Below, in pieces: positions 33,626 to 46,175 of a stretch of 64,000 bases of DNA. The stretch lies in assembly GCA_949317995.1 (NCBI GenBank), contig OX439045.1:43047693-43111692 (forward strand), given 5' to 3'. Numbering within the stretch: the first letter of the stretch is position 1; every line of letters starts with the position of its first letter. The notes below the pieces were generated by a model. That model ran no database searches. It saw only the letters and a program-made list of their open reading frames with translations, and was not told the DNA's origin. The stretch is from Acholoe squamosa (taxonomy: Eukaryota; Annelida; Polychaeta; Phyllodocida; Polynoidae). The position numbers and the translations under genes are program-made.

Positions 33626-36600
33626 AATCCAAGACTAGTCATCATGGGGCTTTAATCTCAGCCAGTCTACGCCTGTGTAAAATGCTCTAAATGCTATTCT
33701 GCTAGGGGTATATACCACTCTTGCCAGCTAAGCCGTATTCGTACACTTAGGACAAGATAGAGACCCTAGTGTGATATGTCTGTAAGGTACAATAAGAGGT
33801 GATAAAGAAGCATCTCCATCGCCAGTGGCCCTGGCTATTTATACCTAGACTGAAAAAAGTCTTCCTGACAAATTGACATGTATACCAATGTCAACTTGAT
33901 TTGACACAGAGAGCACACATCATTGGGACATGTGCACATATGTCACCATGACAACTGTAGCACACAGTAATCCCCATATGATTTGACATGCCTTAAAATG
34001 CCATGTCATCTGTGAGTTGACTAGGGGGTGGAAAGCAGGGGGTACAGGGGGACATGTCCCCCCTCCCCCACTTTGGCCAACTCCTCAAAAGGTCAAAACT
34101 AAAAGGTCAAGCAAAGGGAGGTCAGAAATTGCAGAAAATCCCCCTGGTCACACCCACTATGAAACTGCTTCCCACGCCCCTGGTGATGATTTGATATACA
34201 TAATTGTTCTAGGATATTCCACTATAGATGGGGCAAACAACCATTTTGGTACCAGGATTAATCACTACCAAGAGGTACTACCAACACTTGAGACATTTGA
34301 TGTATCTGTGTCATTTTGTTTTCATGAAGAATAGATCACTAAGGTCTGTAAATACTATCAACGAATGGTAGTGAATTCTATTTCATTGTTTATTTTGCAT
34401 TTGTTATTGAATATCAACATAGACACCCACAATCCTGAATTCTTCAACTGGAGAGGTTAGACACCTTGTGTGTGGGTCAGTGAAAATACCAAAAGATTGT
34501 ATGCTAACCCACAGTCTATAATCTCAGTATCTACATTATATGGAGACAGATGGCATTGCCATGTACCTCCATGCCCTTGTCTTATGGACTGCATAGAGGT
34601 CCTCAGTCAAGTAGAAGTTCTGTAGATAGGAAAAAGTGCCTAGTTGTTGCAGGCCTGTGGGACTATGATATCCCCTGCCTTCTATTATAGGCCTGTCTTG
34701 ATTGAACCATTGGTACAAAGCTATTGACTGCTCTTGACCCTTACATAATTGTCTCACAGTATTACCTAACACTCAGATGAATGAATCAGAAATATGTGAC
34801 ATGTCTTCATTATGCATGTAAAGTGGAGTTGATGAACCAAATATGAGAGCGTCAACCTCATTTGACATTCCTTTATGTCATGTGGGAGGCAAATTGTGAC
34901 CCGTGCAGTATGAGTCAAAGCGATCAGTGTTCTTTTCTCTGTGTATACACATGTCACAGTGTCACAGGGCATGCCACGACTGTCTGTGCAAGTAGGATCA
35001 CCTCTAGACTAATCACTTACAGTAGGCTAACTCTGCTAGCTTTATCCTTTAAGGACAGCATAATGTCTTATGTATATAACTTCATGTTGCATTATGTTAC
35101 ACAAACTTAGCAATGGTGAGTAACTCACCGGCAGTACATATGTGCATCCAACTTATGCAGGTTAGCCACCCCCTTCCCCACCTAGGTCTGCATCAAAGCA
35201 TAGTGGAGACTAGTTATCTACTATTCTGCTTGTTATAGATTATCTTAGGCAATTACCTTCTTCAGAGGTGCCAAACGGTCTGTCCCCTTCGGTCATACAC
35301 ATATATCTAGACGGAACCATCGCTAAAGGAGCGATGGTAAGCGGTGGCACTGGTGTTGTGGTGGTGGAACTTTCAGAGTAGTTTCCCAAGCCCCCAATGA
35401 AAACTGGGTCCCTAGTCTTAACTGGGGTTGGTCTTTGATATCTCAACTCTAGGACCTACATACTTGTTGTGTATTATTTTGAAATGTAAAATCATATGCC
35501 AAGCCTTTGCTTTTTGTAACGTGATATCTGGGGCCCAGGAAGACTAGGCTGAGCCCTCTGCAGACCCAGTGGACATCAATTGCTGGGCCTCTGAATGAAC
35601 ATATCAGGGCCAAGTTAGCTGGGTACACATATATCCACTCTTTAAAACTCCCTATAACTAAACCTTACACAAAATAGTTTCACTAAACCCTCCAGATTTA
35701 AACCCCCGGCATTTTAACTACGTACTCTTGTCACATTGATAAACAGAAATGTTGCGTTAATTTCATGTGGGAAGCCAGCTCTAAGGTGATTTCCCCTCTA
35801 AAGGGTGGACATAGTGTATCACATGTTCAGTCTCATAGGTTCATTAGTTGCGAAATGAACCCATGAGACTGCAGCTAGAAAGTTAAAAGGTGCCTTGTCC
35901 CTAATCTAGGGTAGGGTGACATCTAGAGGGAGGATTAGCTCCCCAGGACATGTCACAGTAAGAGGAATTCTACACAGTATGAAGGCCTAGACCTTGGTTA
36001 TAGGGCATGACAGCCCCATGTCAAGTTTTAATCCCATATCAAAGATGTACACCTTCATGTCTGTTCATCCGGCTATAACCCAGGGCTGTGGATTACAAAG
36101 AGTTCCCTTGTCATTGTATCAGTAGCTTGTGGTGTGGGTGACTAAACTGAATGGAGGACACTTTATCATTGTAACCCATGTCACACCTAAAGCTGTAGCA
36201 ATAATTATCACTGATTATTGCAACTTCAGAAATGATTTATCCCTCAACTGAGTTCTTTTATACCCAACACTTTACTCTGTGCATAAGCACAGTGTGTGAG
36301 CCTTGGTCTGTGTAATACCGTGTAGTACAGCTCTAGGAAGTGTCTTGTATTATGTGGTGATTATTCCACATCAAAGAGTATCGCACAGAATCATATGGTC
36401 CGTGTGAATAAAGAATGATATAGAGGAAATTGTACACATTATCAAAATATCAAATTGCCAGGGTTACTAGAGAAAGGCAAAGAGATGCCTTCTAAGATAT
36501 AAGAAGAAAACGTCTGAAAGTGCTTCAACCCAAATCACAGATATTTGAGACAGCTACTTGAGACAGGTCCTATATCCTACCTGTAACGTCTCATCTTCTG

Positions 36601-38333
36601 GAATATGATAGGAGATACAATTGATGGCCGACCCAAATTACCGTACGTGATATGGAGGACCATTCACATAATACATCAGCAATACAAATCTGTCAACCCC
36701 AAACTCAAGATATTCAAATATATGTCAGGTCACAGTTGAAAAGCTGTGATCATTAAGACTGATACTCTTGACGTCATGGATCTTACATAATACAAGGCTG
36801 CAGGGAATGGTAAATGTAAAGAAATATCTCTTCATCTTGGTTCTTCAATAATCATCTATTTTAAGACAGAATACCACTTGAAGGTATCATGGAATATTGC
36901 CATCATGATATTTACATGCAGTCCTGGTGAATGTCAGTTTTTATATTCATTGCATTCATGCATACATGTCGAGAGGTTGATAAATACTTGAACGGACTGG
37001 ATGATACACCAATGCAATTTGGATGAGTAACTCGCCAGCCTTTAAGCAAATTGCAATCTTTAAATGGTTAGCTTGCTGCCCATCATTGGCAGTTATGTGC
37101 ATACAAAGCTTGTTAGTGAAATACTTGTATAAAAGCAGTGCCAATCAATACTGCACTAACTATGTTACCTCTGACGTTATTCAATATTCACCTCCTCCAC
37201 CTGCCTTCAATTACACTGAAAATTGAAGGTATTTTCCCTCAGTGTATCACATTAATCCAATCCAGCACCAAATTTGATGGCTGTAGTTTTAAGTCAGCTC
37301 CGCGGCAATGATATTTCACAGCCCCTGTGAGGCTTGTGCCATCTGTCGGGCAGAGTTAGCAGTTGCGCCATGAGACAGGAGAGGCTCCCAGGAGGGTGTT
37401 CTTTCCCTAGAATTGGGTTAAAACTTATTTTAACAAATTCCTTGAGCCTCTGGTGGATTGTAAGGAGGCGATACTGGCTGCAGCTGTTAAAGAAAGGTAA
37501 CTTTTGAAATACAGGTAAAGGAGACTGACGGCCTAGGTTAGGATCCATAAACTTTACTTCATTTGAAGTAGAGTTATTTTAATTTTTAACTGAGTTATCT
37601 TTTTTTTTCATATCAATGCAAAGGTGCAGTTTGAATTCTCAGAATTACAACTCTAGTAGAAACAGGTCACTTGCTCCCGGTAAGCAAATAATGCATTACT
37701 GCAAAGCGTGTGCCCATTTGCCGTTCTGTTCCTATTTATGCGCGTGCAGTCTCCAAGCACTGACCCCTACCACTGATCTCACCTCCACTCAACACCTCTC
37801 CCACCTTCCCAGCTCAGCCTCCAACCCAGCCTCTCATCCCACCACCAGCAACATCAAGTCATCACTTTACAAAAACACAAGCTCCTGTCATCACCAAAAA
37901 AACCGCCTTAAATCCCCTAGTGCAGAAAGGATCTGGGGATTATCCTTCCCCAGATTCTAGCCTCTGCCTCAGGGTACCAAACTGAGGTTATGTCTGTGAT
38001 GGTCCACCTGATTCTCATGGGTAAAGCCCTAAAGTCATGCATAAGTCTATAATGCTCTGTTGCATTAATTTCAATATGGGTCAGATTTATTGCAATCTGA
38101 GTTGCTGATTTACCCTGCAATGTTGCTTAGGGAAGTTTCATGACTGGCTTCTGCACGTAAGCTCTGACGTCAGGATGCTAATAATGACTTGCAGTTGTTG
38201 TCTTTTTTGCGCTGATCCTCATGCCATCTGCAATCAACCTGCAAGTCTGGGCCAAATCACAATGAGGCCCTTGGCTTGGCCTTTGGCTTGTTCAGAGAAG
38301 TCTCTGTTTTTCAAGATAGTGCCTTTTAGATTG
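33624..38333. other. Unannotated sequence
   Basis: No gene is supported over 4.7 kb. A perfect 16-bp palindrome GGGGGACATGTCCCCC lies at 34047-34062. Copies of the short GCATCATGCC-type repeat lie near 35105 and 36950-37050. Confidence 0.4.
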
Positions 38334-38534
38334 TACCATAAATCCTTGCGTATAGGACGCCCCTCGCGTATAGGACGCACACTGACTTAGGCTAAATCAT
38401 ATAGGACAATACTAGGGTCAAATGTTTTGGTCATTTCAGTACTGTTCTATAGTAGAAAACCCTCGCCTATAGGACGCACCCTATTGGATGCAGATTATGT
38501 AATTCTAGTGCATAAGACGCGGGGATTTACGGTA
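38334..38534. mobile_element. TA-flanked MITE, family B copy 2
   Basis: The left end TACCATAAATCCTTGCG and the right end CGCGGGGATTTACGGTA are inverted repeats bounded by TA. Inside, CTCGCGTATAGGACGC-type words recur several times. It is related to 26560-26853 but shorter (201 bp) and diverged. Confidence 0.65.
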
Positions 38535-39437
38535 TTAAACCTGTAGTGAGGCAGAGTTGTGAGGCAAGGTCCGATGTTTGTGAAATAGGACTACCCCTGA
38601 AGCATGCTGAAAGTTTTTACGACATTACTATGGAGTTGGTAAGAAGTGGGAAGGTGCTAAGTGGTTCCTGAATATCAAAAGCCCCCAACTATCTCCCTGT
38701 AGTACATGTATATATATGGTCTCACCCTAAGTAGTCGTAGTACAGGACATGAGGACATAACTGAGCCTACTATAGGTATATACTAAATGCAGGGGGAAAG
38801 TGGGCATGAGATGGGTGTAAACACATACTATGTCGCCATTTGAGGTATTTTAGTATTAATCTTTATTCTATATATAGAGTAATAGATGTGAATAACAGCA
38901 TTCTTTGGTAACTGGGCATGAGACCCATTTTCAAACCTTCGCTGTCCCTCATTATTTGCAAATATTCGTGGTAGATCACTTTTTATTGATTGAAATAATC
39001 CATCTTCCAGTCATGCAAATGGGAACCCTTTATGCATTGTCATAAAGCCCATTCATATGCGACAGGAACATAATAATGAATCAAAGGGACCGAAAATGAG
39101 AGGAAATCAATAAGTACCTGTCGGTGAGTTCTTCCCTCTTAAGTGGATGAAATGATGTCTATGTCATCAAATGAGCTGAAGGGGAAAGGGAAATACAAAA
39201 TATGGCAGCAGAATATCGATGACAATGGGCTAATACATAGCGTTGCACATTAAGCAATCTGTTAAAGAGGCTGTAGGGAATGGAGTATCTGCCTCTTGTA
39301 GTTCTGACTTTTGAATGGTTTTATCCTAGTAAGGTTATTGTATGACATTGCCTAAAGGGAACATTAAATCCTGCCTTTCTGATTTATGAATGCAGTGCAA
39401 GTAATTTGAAAGCACTCTATCACTGTATTACAATGGG
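38535..39437. other. Unannotated sequence
   Basis: No supportable gene or element. Confidence 0.4.
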
Positions 39438-39620
39438 TTAACCTAAAGACCTCCACCTACCCTAAGATGCCCATCTCACAAATTGGCCATACAGATGTGT
39501 TTACTCCTGAATCAGCATAACCGAATCATTGATGAGCATTGCATTAACCAGTTGGCAATGGTGATTCAACAGCAACGCTATTTGTATGGCTATTTTCTGG
39601 AGTGGACGTCTTTAGGTTAA
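39438..39620. mobile_element. piggyBac-like MITE (TTAA ends)
   Basis: TTAACCTAAAGACCTCCAC at the left and GTGGACGTCTTTAGGTTAA at the right are inverted repeats with one mismatch, each bounded by TTAA. TTAACCTAAAGA is close to the ends of piggyBac transposons, and a TTAA target is their rule. The 183-bp element is non-coding. Confidence 0.75.
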
Positions 39621-41866
39621 CCTACCCTTTCAGATTGCAATCGTGCCATATGGTTATCATGATACATAAATACAGTCGTTCTGAATTACCGTATTAATGA
39701 TATTGTCAAAGGTTATTTTCATACAGTCACTTGAGATCGTAGTCTCAGCTCGTAAGCATCATATTAGCACAACTTTGGTCAGAGTAGCTCTGGTATTGAA
39801 TCAGGAATCATCACGAATAGATGATATATTAGGAGGATATATGTTTATGAGAGAGGGGGAAACTTTTTGCTATAACATTGAGACAATGTCATATGCTCAA
39901 GGGAACTCTGATGATGTATCACAAAGCTAATGATCCTTTATGCCTTATCTGTACGCTGCTATCAACTCCCACTCATACACCTTGACCGTCAGCCACCAGG
40001 CCTTGATGTCCTCCCATCAAACAGCAGTATAGGCTCTACCTCACTAATTACAGCTCAACCCCCACTAGTGGAGCCCTCTCTGCCACGTCTACTCCACTTG
40101 AGGTCTAACCCTTTAATGATGGGGTTTCCTGCCTTAAGATTCCATGGTTTTATATTGTCCTGAAGCACCAAGGTAACAGCGGTGAGTTACTTGCCAGTGC
40201 TGCATTAGTGGATCATGCCAACCTATTATTTGTATATCAGTACCAAAATGCCAACAGGTGGAATTATAAAGGCAGCACCGACAAGTTACTTACGAGAGCT
40301 GCATTCATGGAGCATGATAACAAAAGGATGCACTGCATTAAGCACTAAGCTGTGCTTGAAGAACTAATTACAGCTCCATCCCCTACTAGTTGCCCCCGAT
40401 CCAACATGTCTTCTCCACTTAGGGCCTAATCTACCAGCCAGAGACCACTTTGTGGTAGTAGGGATATATGTAGACAAACTTGTTCTGTGTACACCCTGCC
40501 TAATTAGGGAGTGGTACTGTGAGACAACCTTGTAGGTGCTTCCAGCCTTGTACCCTCACGTAAGGGTCGCCTTGTGCTTTACTGACAAGGGTTACAGTTA
40601 GAACTCACTAGTGACCCTATGGGTTAATACATTCTGAAAGGGTCGGTATGATATTGATGCACCGATTTACTGCGAGCGGGTTACTTACCAGCACTGAACT
40701 AATTGCAACATCATGATAAACGCGCTTGTTCCATAAGGCATCCTTCTATCCTTAAAGGGTAACTAAGTCTTCTCTTAGAATTCTTAACCAGATATTGCTC
40801 TCTCCCAGAGCCGTCCAGAAAGCCCTTGTTGGGTTCATCATTGGAATATTGATTTGTAATGGAAGCACTCTTAAGGTGATTTGATATACTGTGACTGCGT
40901 CGACATTGAAAATTGTAATGCTATTGTCTGTATCACCAATGATATCTTGTAAACATCAATGATAAAAATATAACACAATGATATTATTCCACAAAAGTGA
41001 AAGTAGTAGGATCATGATACTACATAATTTGTTCCAGGGATTAGGTTATAACCAGTCTCAGCGCAATACGCTGTTTGAACCTATTAATTACAGGCTATGC
41101 TAATAAAGTACTGGCACGATACCCCAATGTAGTGCCAGTGGTTTGGTGCATCATACCAAGAAAGTAAATCAATATTTAACCTTGAGGTACATGTATCATG
41201 CAGTCCTTATGGGCATATGTAACAATGCTGGTGTCAGGAAATGGTACAACACGTGATATAATAGAGTATCGGGTATCCGCATAGTACCAGTAGCTCCCCT
41301 GGTGGGATAACACCACAGACAGTGGCCATATGAGTCCTGTCAGTGCAATCTAGGAAAAAGATAGAGGTCCTGACACTGGCCCAGCCAGGTTTAACATTTA
41401 GGTGCCGTACAGTGTTTGTTGTGGCTCTTTGTTTTTATGATAGGCAGGAATTCAGTCCAGTGATAAAATATTTGCTCCAATTTTATAATATCAAAAGGTA
41501 TATCATGTAATCACTTAAAGAAGTTATAACAAGTCTCTTATCACGGGTCTATAAGTTCATGGTCTTATGAAATAGCCCCGTTAACTACCAGACTTGACTG
41601 AAGTGGTGGGGTGCTGCCTTGATTGAGATTCCCACCTCTACACCAAGTCCGCAGCACATCACCAGAAGGGTAACGTAGGATGCACAGTCAATTCTCACAC
41701 TTTTGAGCAGAAGCTGACGGGGAAAAAAGGTTATGTGTATGTCTCAAGCTAAATGCAACATTTTGTAGCATGCTGCAGATGTATGCCAGCTTCTGGTGAA
41801 AGTTAGAAACATTAGCAACTGAATTGATCTTTCCAAAATGATGATGCATCAATTGTGACGATTGAT
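39621..41866. other. Unannotated sequence
   Basis: No gene is supported. Diverged copies of the GTTACTNGCCAGTGCTGCAT type repeat lie at about 40180, 40280 and 40640-40730. Confidence 0.4.
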
Positions 41867-41867
41867 C

Positions 41868-41898
<31 letters not shown>

Positions 41899-41902
41899 CC
41901 TC
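41867..41902 (+). repeat. (CT)n microsatellite
   Basis: CTCTCTCTCTCT tract with a single CTAT interruption. Confidence 0.9.
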
Positions 41903-42489
41903 CCTTTTCCCAGTACACGTCACATATTGCAAATCCTCATCATTTTTTCCAAACTCTTGAGAATTGAGTTGGCTTGCGGCATACCTCCAGTGGGATAACA
42001 ATGACTGTATTGGAGGCTCTATGAGGCTATGGGAGGCACCGGCAGCAGCCAGGGGAGTTATACCTGCTCTCCTGTATGCTTACTAAATACCTCCCAAATC
42101 TGACCAACCCCAGAGGGGGATTAGAATAATTTGTCATTGTCTCTGCTTAAATCCCTACGGCATACAGCGGATCATGAACCTGTTGTAAAGGGCTGCCCCA
42201 TCCCCCCACCCCAGCACTACCGACAAGCAAGACTCCATAGACATAATTAACATAGGTATTCTACACATGCATTTTTTTTCTTTTGATAAAGTTGCTAAAT
42301 CCAGCAAAGGATGAGTGTATTCTAGAGGGCAGGCATTCTCTAAAGACTAATGCTACTGTGATGCAAGTCTAGAACTGTGAAGGCCGTCGGACGCTCTTGG
42401 ACCTTATGTCTGGCAACTCAAACAGAAGAGGAGGTGACTCGTGTTGAATATTAACATAGCCCAAAATTTCATCAGTGAGATTGTGAAAG
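41903..42489. other. Unannotated sequence
   Basis: No supportable gene or element. Confidence 0.4.
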
Positions 42490-43310
42490 TTTCTATCAGA
42501 ACGCTCACATACAAGCTTAACCGATTGTTACATGGGTAAACTCCATGAAACATAATGTATCCAAGGTGACATGGAGTCTCTACCTCCCTCTGTGAAGAGC
42601 TACACAACGTGAACTCGAAACTGTTCCCTTCTATGCAGGGTTCAACAGCATTCAATCATATTTGAGTATTGCAAGGCACAATTGCTTTTAACAAAGATGT
42701 GTGATCCCCTGTTGTAGTTTGTTCACTAGAGAAATGTTAAGTGTGTATTGTAGGCTTCTGCAATACCATTATAGGGTTAATCGTCATCTTGAACTGGAAT
42801 GCATGCTGCATTGTGCTTACAAGTATAGGGGCACTGAAGCATTTATCACTGTAATGGCTCATTTATAATAAAACACCAGGGACACGGTGGTATAGTAATG
42901 AATATAAAGCACTAAAACCTGGCCTTGAATTTGAACAGGCAATGGTTTTCTTTGTGCACTGGGGAAATAATATGGTGCTGAAAATAATTATCAACTGAAA
43001 TCTGAATAACCCACTACAATACACTCTTGCTCCTGTAAGTACAGTAACATATCTGGGAAGAGGGCTGATACATTATGGTACAGGGGAATAAAACCATACA
43101 TGCATGACAGCATGTTACTTTCGAGGCAAAGGCTTTTGTACAATGGTATGTATGTGGGACAAAGGACTTACACTTAATTGTGCAGAATGTTGGGCAAAGC
43201 ACTTAACATGGTGGAGTTTGTAGGACAGGGAGCTTGTACATGATGTTTAAAGATTGTTGGACAGCAGATACATGACAGTACTGTACATTGAGTAGAATAC
43301 TTTAACAGAA
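42490..43310 (+). repeat. Local tandem duplication, copy A
   Basis: This segment recurs 0.74-0.87 kb downstream (43375-44060). Shared landmarks are CCAAGGTGACATGGAGTCTC, ATACCATTATAGGGTTAATC, TAAAACACCAGGGACACGG, AATAATTATCAACT and GATTGTTGGACAG. Copy A contains about 127 bp, between roughly 42630 and 42757, that copy B lacks. No coding capacity is apparent. Confidence 0.85.
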
Positions 43311-43374
43311 CACTAGAATAATGCAGAAAACGTGTATAAGATGGTAGAGTGTGTTTGGGAGAATGCAATAGTGG

Positions 43375-44060
43375 CTATCAGAATGCTTGCGTACAAGTTT
43401 GATTAGTTTACCTATTGAATCAAAATGCAACCAAGGTGACATGGAGTCTCTGCCTCCCTCTGTAAAGAGCTACACAACATGAATGCCAAGTTGTTCCTTT
43501 CTGCAATACCATTATAGGGTTAATCATCATCTTGAACTGGAATGCATGCTGCATTGTGCTTACAAGTATAGGGGCACTGAAGCATTTATCACTGTAATGG
43601 CTCATTTATAATAAAACACCAGGGACACGGTGGTATTGTAATGATTATCAGGCACTAAAACCTGGCCTTGAATATGAATAGGCAGTGGTTTTCTATACAT
43701 GTATATACACTTGGGAAATAATATGGTGCTGAAAATAATTATCAACTAACATTTGAATAACCCACTACAATACACTCTTTCTCCTGCAAGTACAATAATA
43801 TAGATGTTGGAAGGGGGCCAATATGATGGTAAAGGGGAATGTAAATGCACATGGATGGCGGTATGTTACTTTTGACGCAAAGGCATTTGTGCAATGGTAT
43901 TGTAAGTGGGACAGAGGGCTTGCACTTAATTGTGCAGAATGTTAGGCAAATCACCTAGCATGATGGAGTTTGTGGGACAGAGACCTTGTACATGATGATT
44001 TAAGATTGTTGGACAGAGGATACATAGCAGTCCTGTATATTATTAGGTTGAACACTTTAC
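43375..44060 (+). repeat. Local tandem duplication, copy B
   Basis: Second copy of the unit at 42490-43310. The offset is 870 bp at its start and about 743 bp after the internal indel. Substitutions and small indels indicate an old event. Confidence 0.85.
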
Positions 44061-44073
44061 GCAGGACAAAAAT

Positions 44074-44223
44074 AACAGTTGAATCTACTAAGGATCCTCA
44101 TTAGATTTACCAGTGGACCACCGTAATTGAAAAGCACTAAACCAGTGTAGTATCTACAAGAAACCCCCGATGGCATTATGGTGGTACACAAAATAATGTA
44201 CATGAATCTCTGTGAAAATAACG
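44074..44223 (-). repeat. Dispersed repeat family A, copy 3 (inverted)
   Basis: The reverse complement shows TTTTCACAGAGATTC, GTGTACCACCATAATG, GGTGGTCCACTGG and GTAGATTCAACTG, matching copies at 6501 and 24841. Confidence 0.7.
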
Positions 44224-46098
44224 ACAGATCTCCAGCAACATTGAGACGAGTAATGCGCTGTTATTTCAACGATATTTTTTTTTACAGTGTGGGCCAGAGA
44301 TATTATACAGGACTGTAGGCTAAAGTGTGTTAGGGAGTGCGCTTATACCTGACAGTATACGGTATGTTGGGCATTCTTCCCTTACTGAATAAGGAGAGCT
44401 GTAGATTGCTGCTGCTGTTGTCAGCCTCTCTCAGGACCGTTTAGACACTGTGAAGGCGCCGCCTGTGTGAATGATTGATGCAGCCTCCTGAATCCATAAA
44501 CACAGACACTGCAGCCACCAGTCTGCTAAAAGTTAACAAAAGTATGCTAAAGTAGCTACTACCTCTTATTTAAGTAGACAAAGTCTATGCTGTTTCTTTT
44601 ATAAGTAGACAATGCTCTGCTGGGCTTTTTATGCAAGCAAGAAAATTGTTACAAAGAAAAGGGCATAACCCCTTTCCTCTGAAATTCAAGGCCATAAGAT
44701 ATCAATATCCATGCCGGAGGAAGGAAGGAAATATCAATTGAGGGACAGAGCTTGGCTTACAGGTCCCAATACTCTTTTAATAGATATAGAACAACCATTG
44801 ATTTTGAAAGAAAATCAAGGGCTGCGATTTAGAAAAGGGCTATACAAGAGTGGTTGTGAATTTTCTAGAGAGAGGCAAGACTGGTAAGGAAATCTAAAGG
44901 GAAAACACAAGAGAGGTGGATTCACAGTAGTAAAATGTACAAGAAAGGGACATTAGGAGGGAGGGGGAACCTTGGCATTGGGACAAGAAAGAAATCAGTG
45001 ACTAGTCCAGAGAAAAGACATTGGGCCTCAGAGGATGATGTCCCTCACAGGTCAAGGACAACTGTTATTTCAGTGTTTTCTTTTCGTCTTATTTTTTTCC
45101 CTTTAAAAGCCTGTGGCTTTCCTGGGCGCCAGCCTGGACCAGGGTAAGGGGCTATTAAGGTGTGATTCTGAGGACCGCCTAGCAGGAACTGCAGGAACCA
45201 CAGGACGGTCCCGAGGGTAAAGCTCATGAGAGTGCCACAGGCTCCATCCTTGAAGATGTCACAAAAGCAATAGCAGAAGTTTACTTTGAAAATTTGATTA
45301 GAGTTGTTGTAGTTACAAATTAGATTTATATCCAAGAATACAGTTGATGATTTCAACATTCTAACGACATATTGATATAACCTTTATGTCATTTTTTTAA
45401 TTTTCTGTGTTATCTAGAAATTTTTGCTGGTATTTCAAATAAAATAATCTTTCGTCACTTTTTTTCTAACGAAATTATTTTAAAATATAAAGCAGATGCT
45501 CACATACTCCTGAATGACACTAAACGAATTTTGTGTAGATATTGATAGACATTTTCAGAACTTAGAAATATGTGAATTTGACATATTTATAAGGTTTCAG
45601 AGTCAATGTCACAAAATGACCATGTTAAGAACGTCTGTTACGCGTCCATTACACCATATGGGGTCAAATGCGGTCAAAAGGGGTCAAATGGGGTCATATT
45701 GGGCCATATGAAGCACAGGAAATATCAATGTTAGGCCCTAGCTTCTTTAATAATCATCATATGAAAATTCTAAGGTTACCTACCCCCCCTAAATCAATAC
45801 CAAGGAATCCAATGATGCTATTCATTTTGTTCTATTCATAATGGTTGCCTAGCAATGGGCCCCTTTATTTGAATATATACCAAGCTTAGTGACCACTTGT
45901 GGCAATGAGGGAAACTTATGATTTTACAAGGTATTTTCATGATTATGATATTCCAAGAAAGAATCATAGCTATATCATGAAATTCTATGAGCATGATCCT
46001 AAAGACCTATATTTACTATTGGAATTGATGAATAATCAGGAAAGTCAAATTATTTTTTTTACATTTTTTTCACTTTTATTTGTTGCACACTCATGGGC
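44224..46098. other. Unannotated sequence
   Basis: No gene is supported. Confidence 0.4.
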
Positions 46099-46175
46099 TT
46101 GAGCCGGGACTGGAACCTGACAAATGCCGGAACGCGGGCCTTTAGCACCCAGACTAAAGCCAGAGACATCCTGGC
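46099..46175 (-). mobile_element. tRNA-derived SINE head (remnant)
   Basis: On the minus strand TGGCTTTAGTCTGGGTGC resembles an A-box region, and CAGGTTCCAGTCCCGGC contains a good B box (GGTTCCAGTCC) at tRNA-like spacing. No tail or target duplication was identified. Confidence 0.4.
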
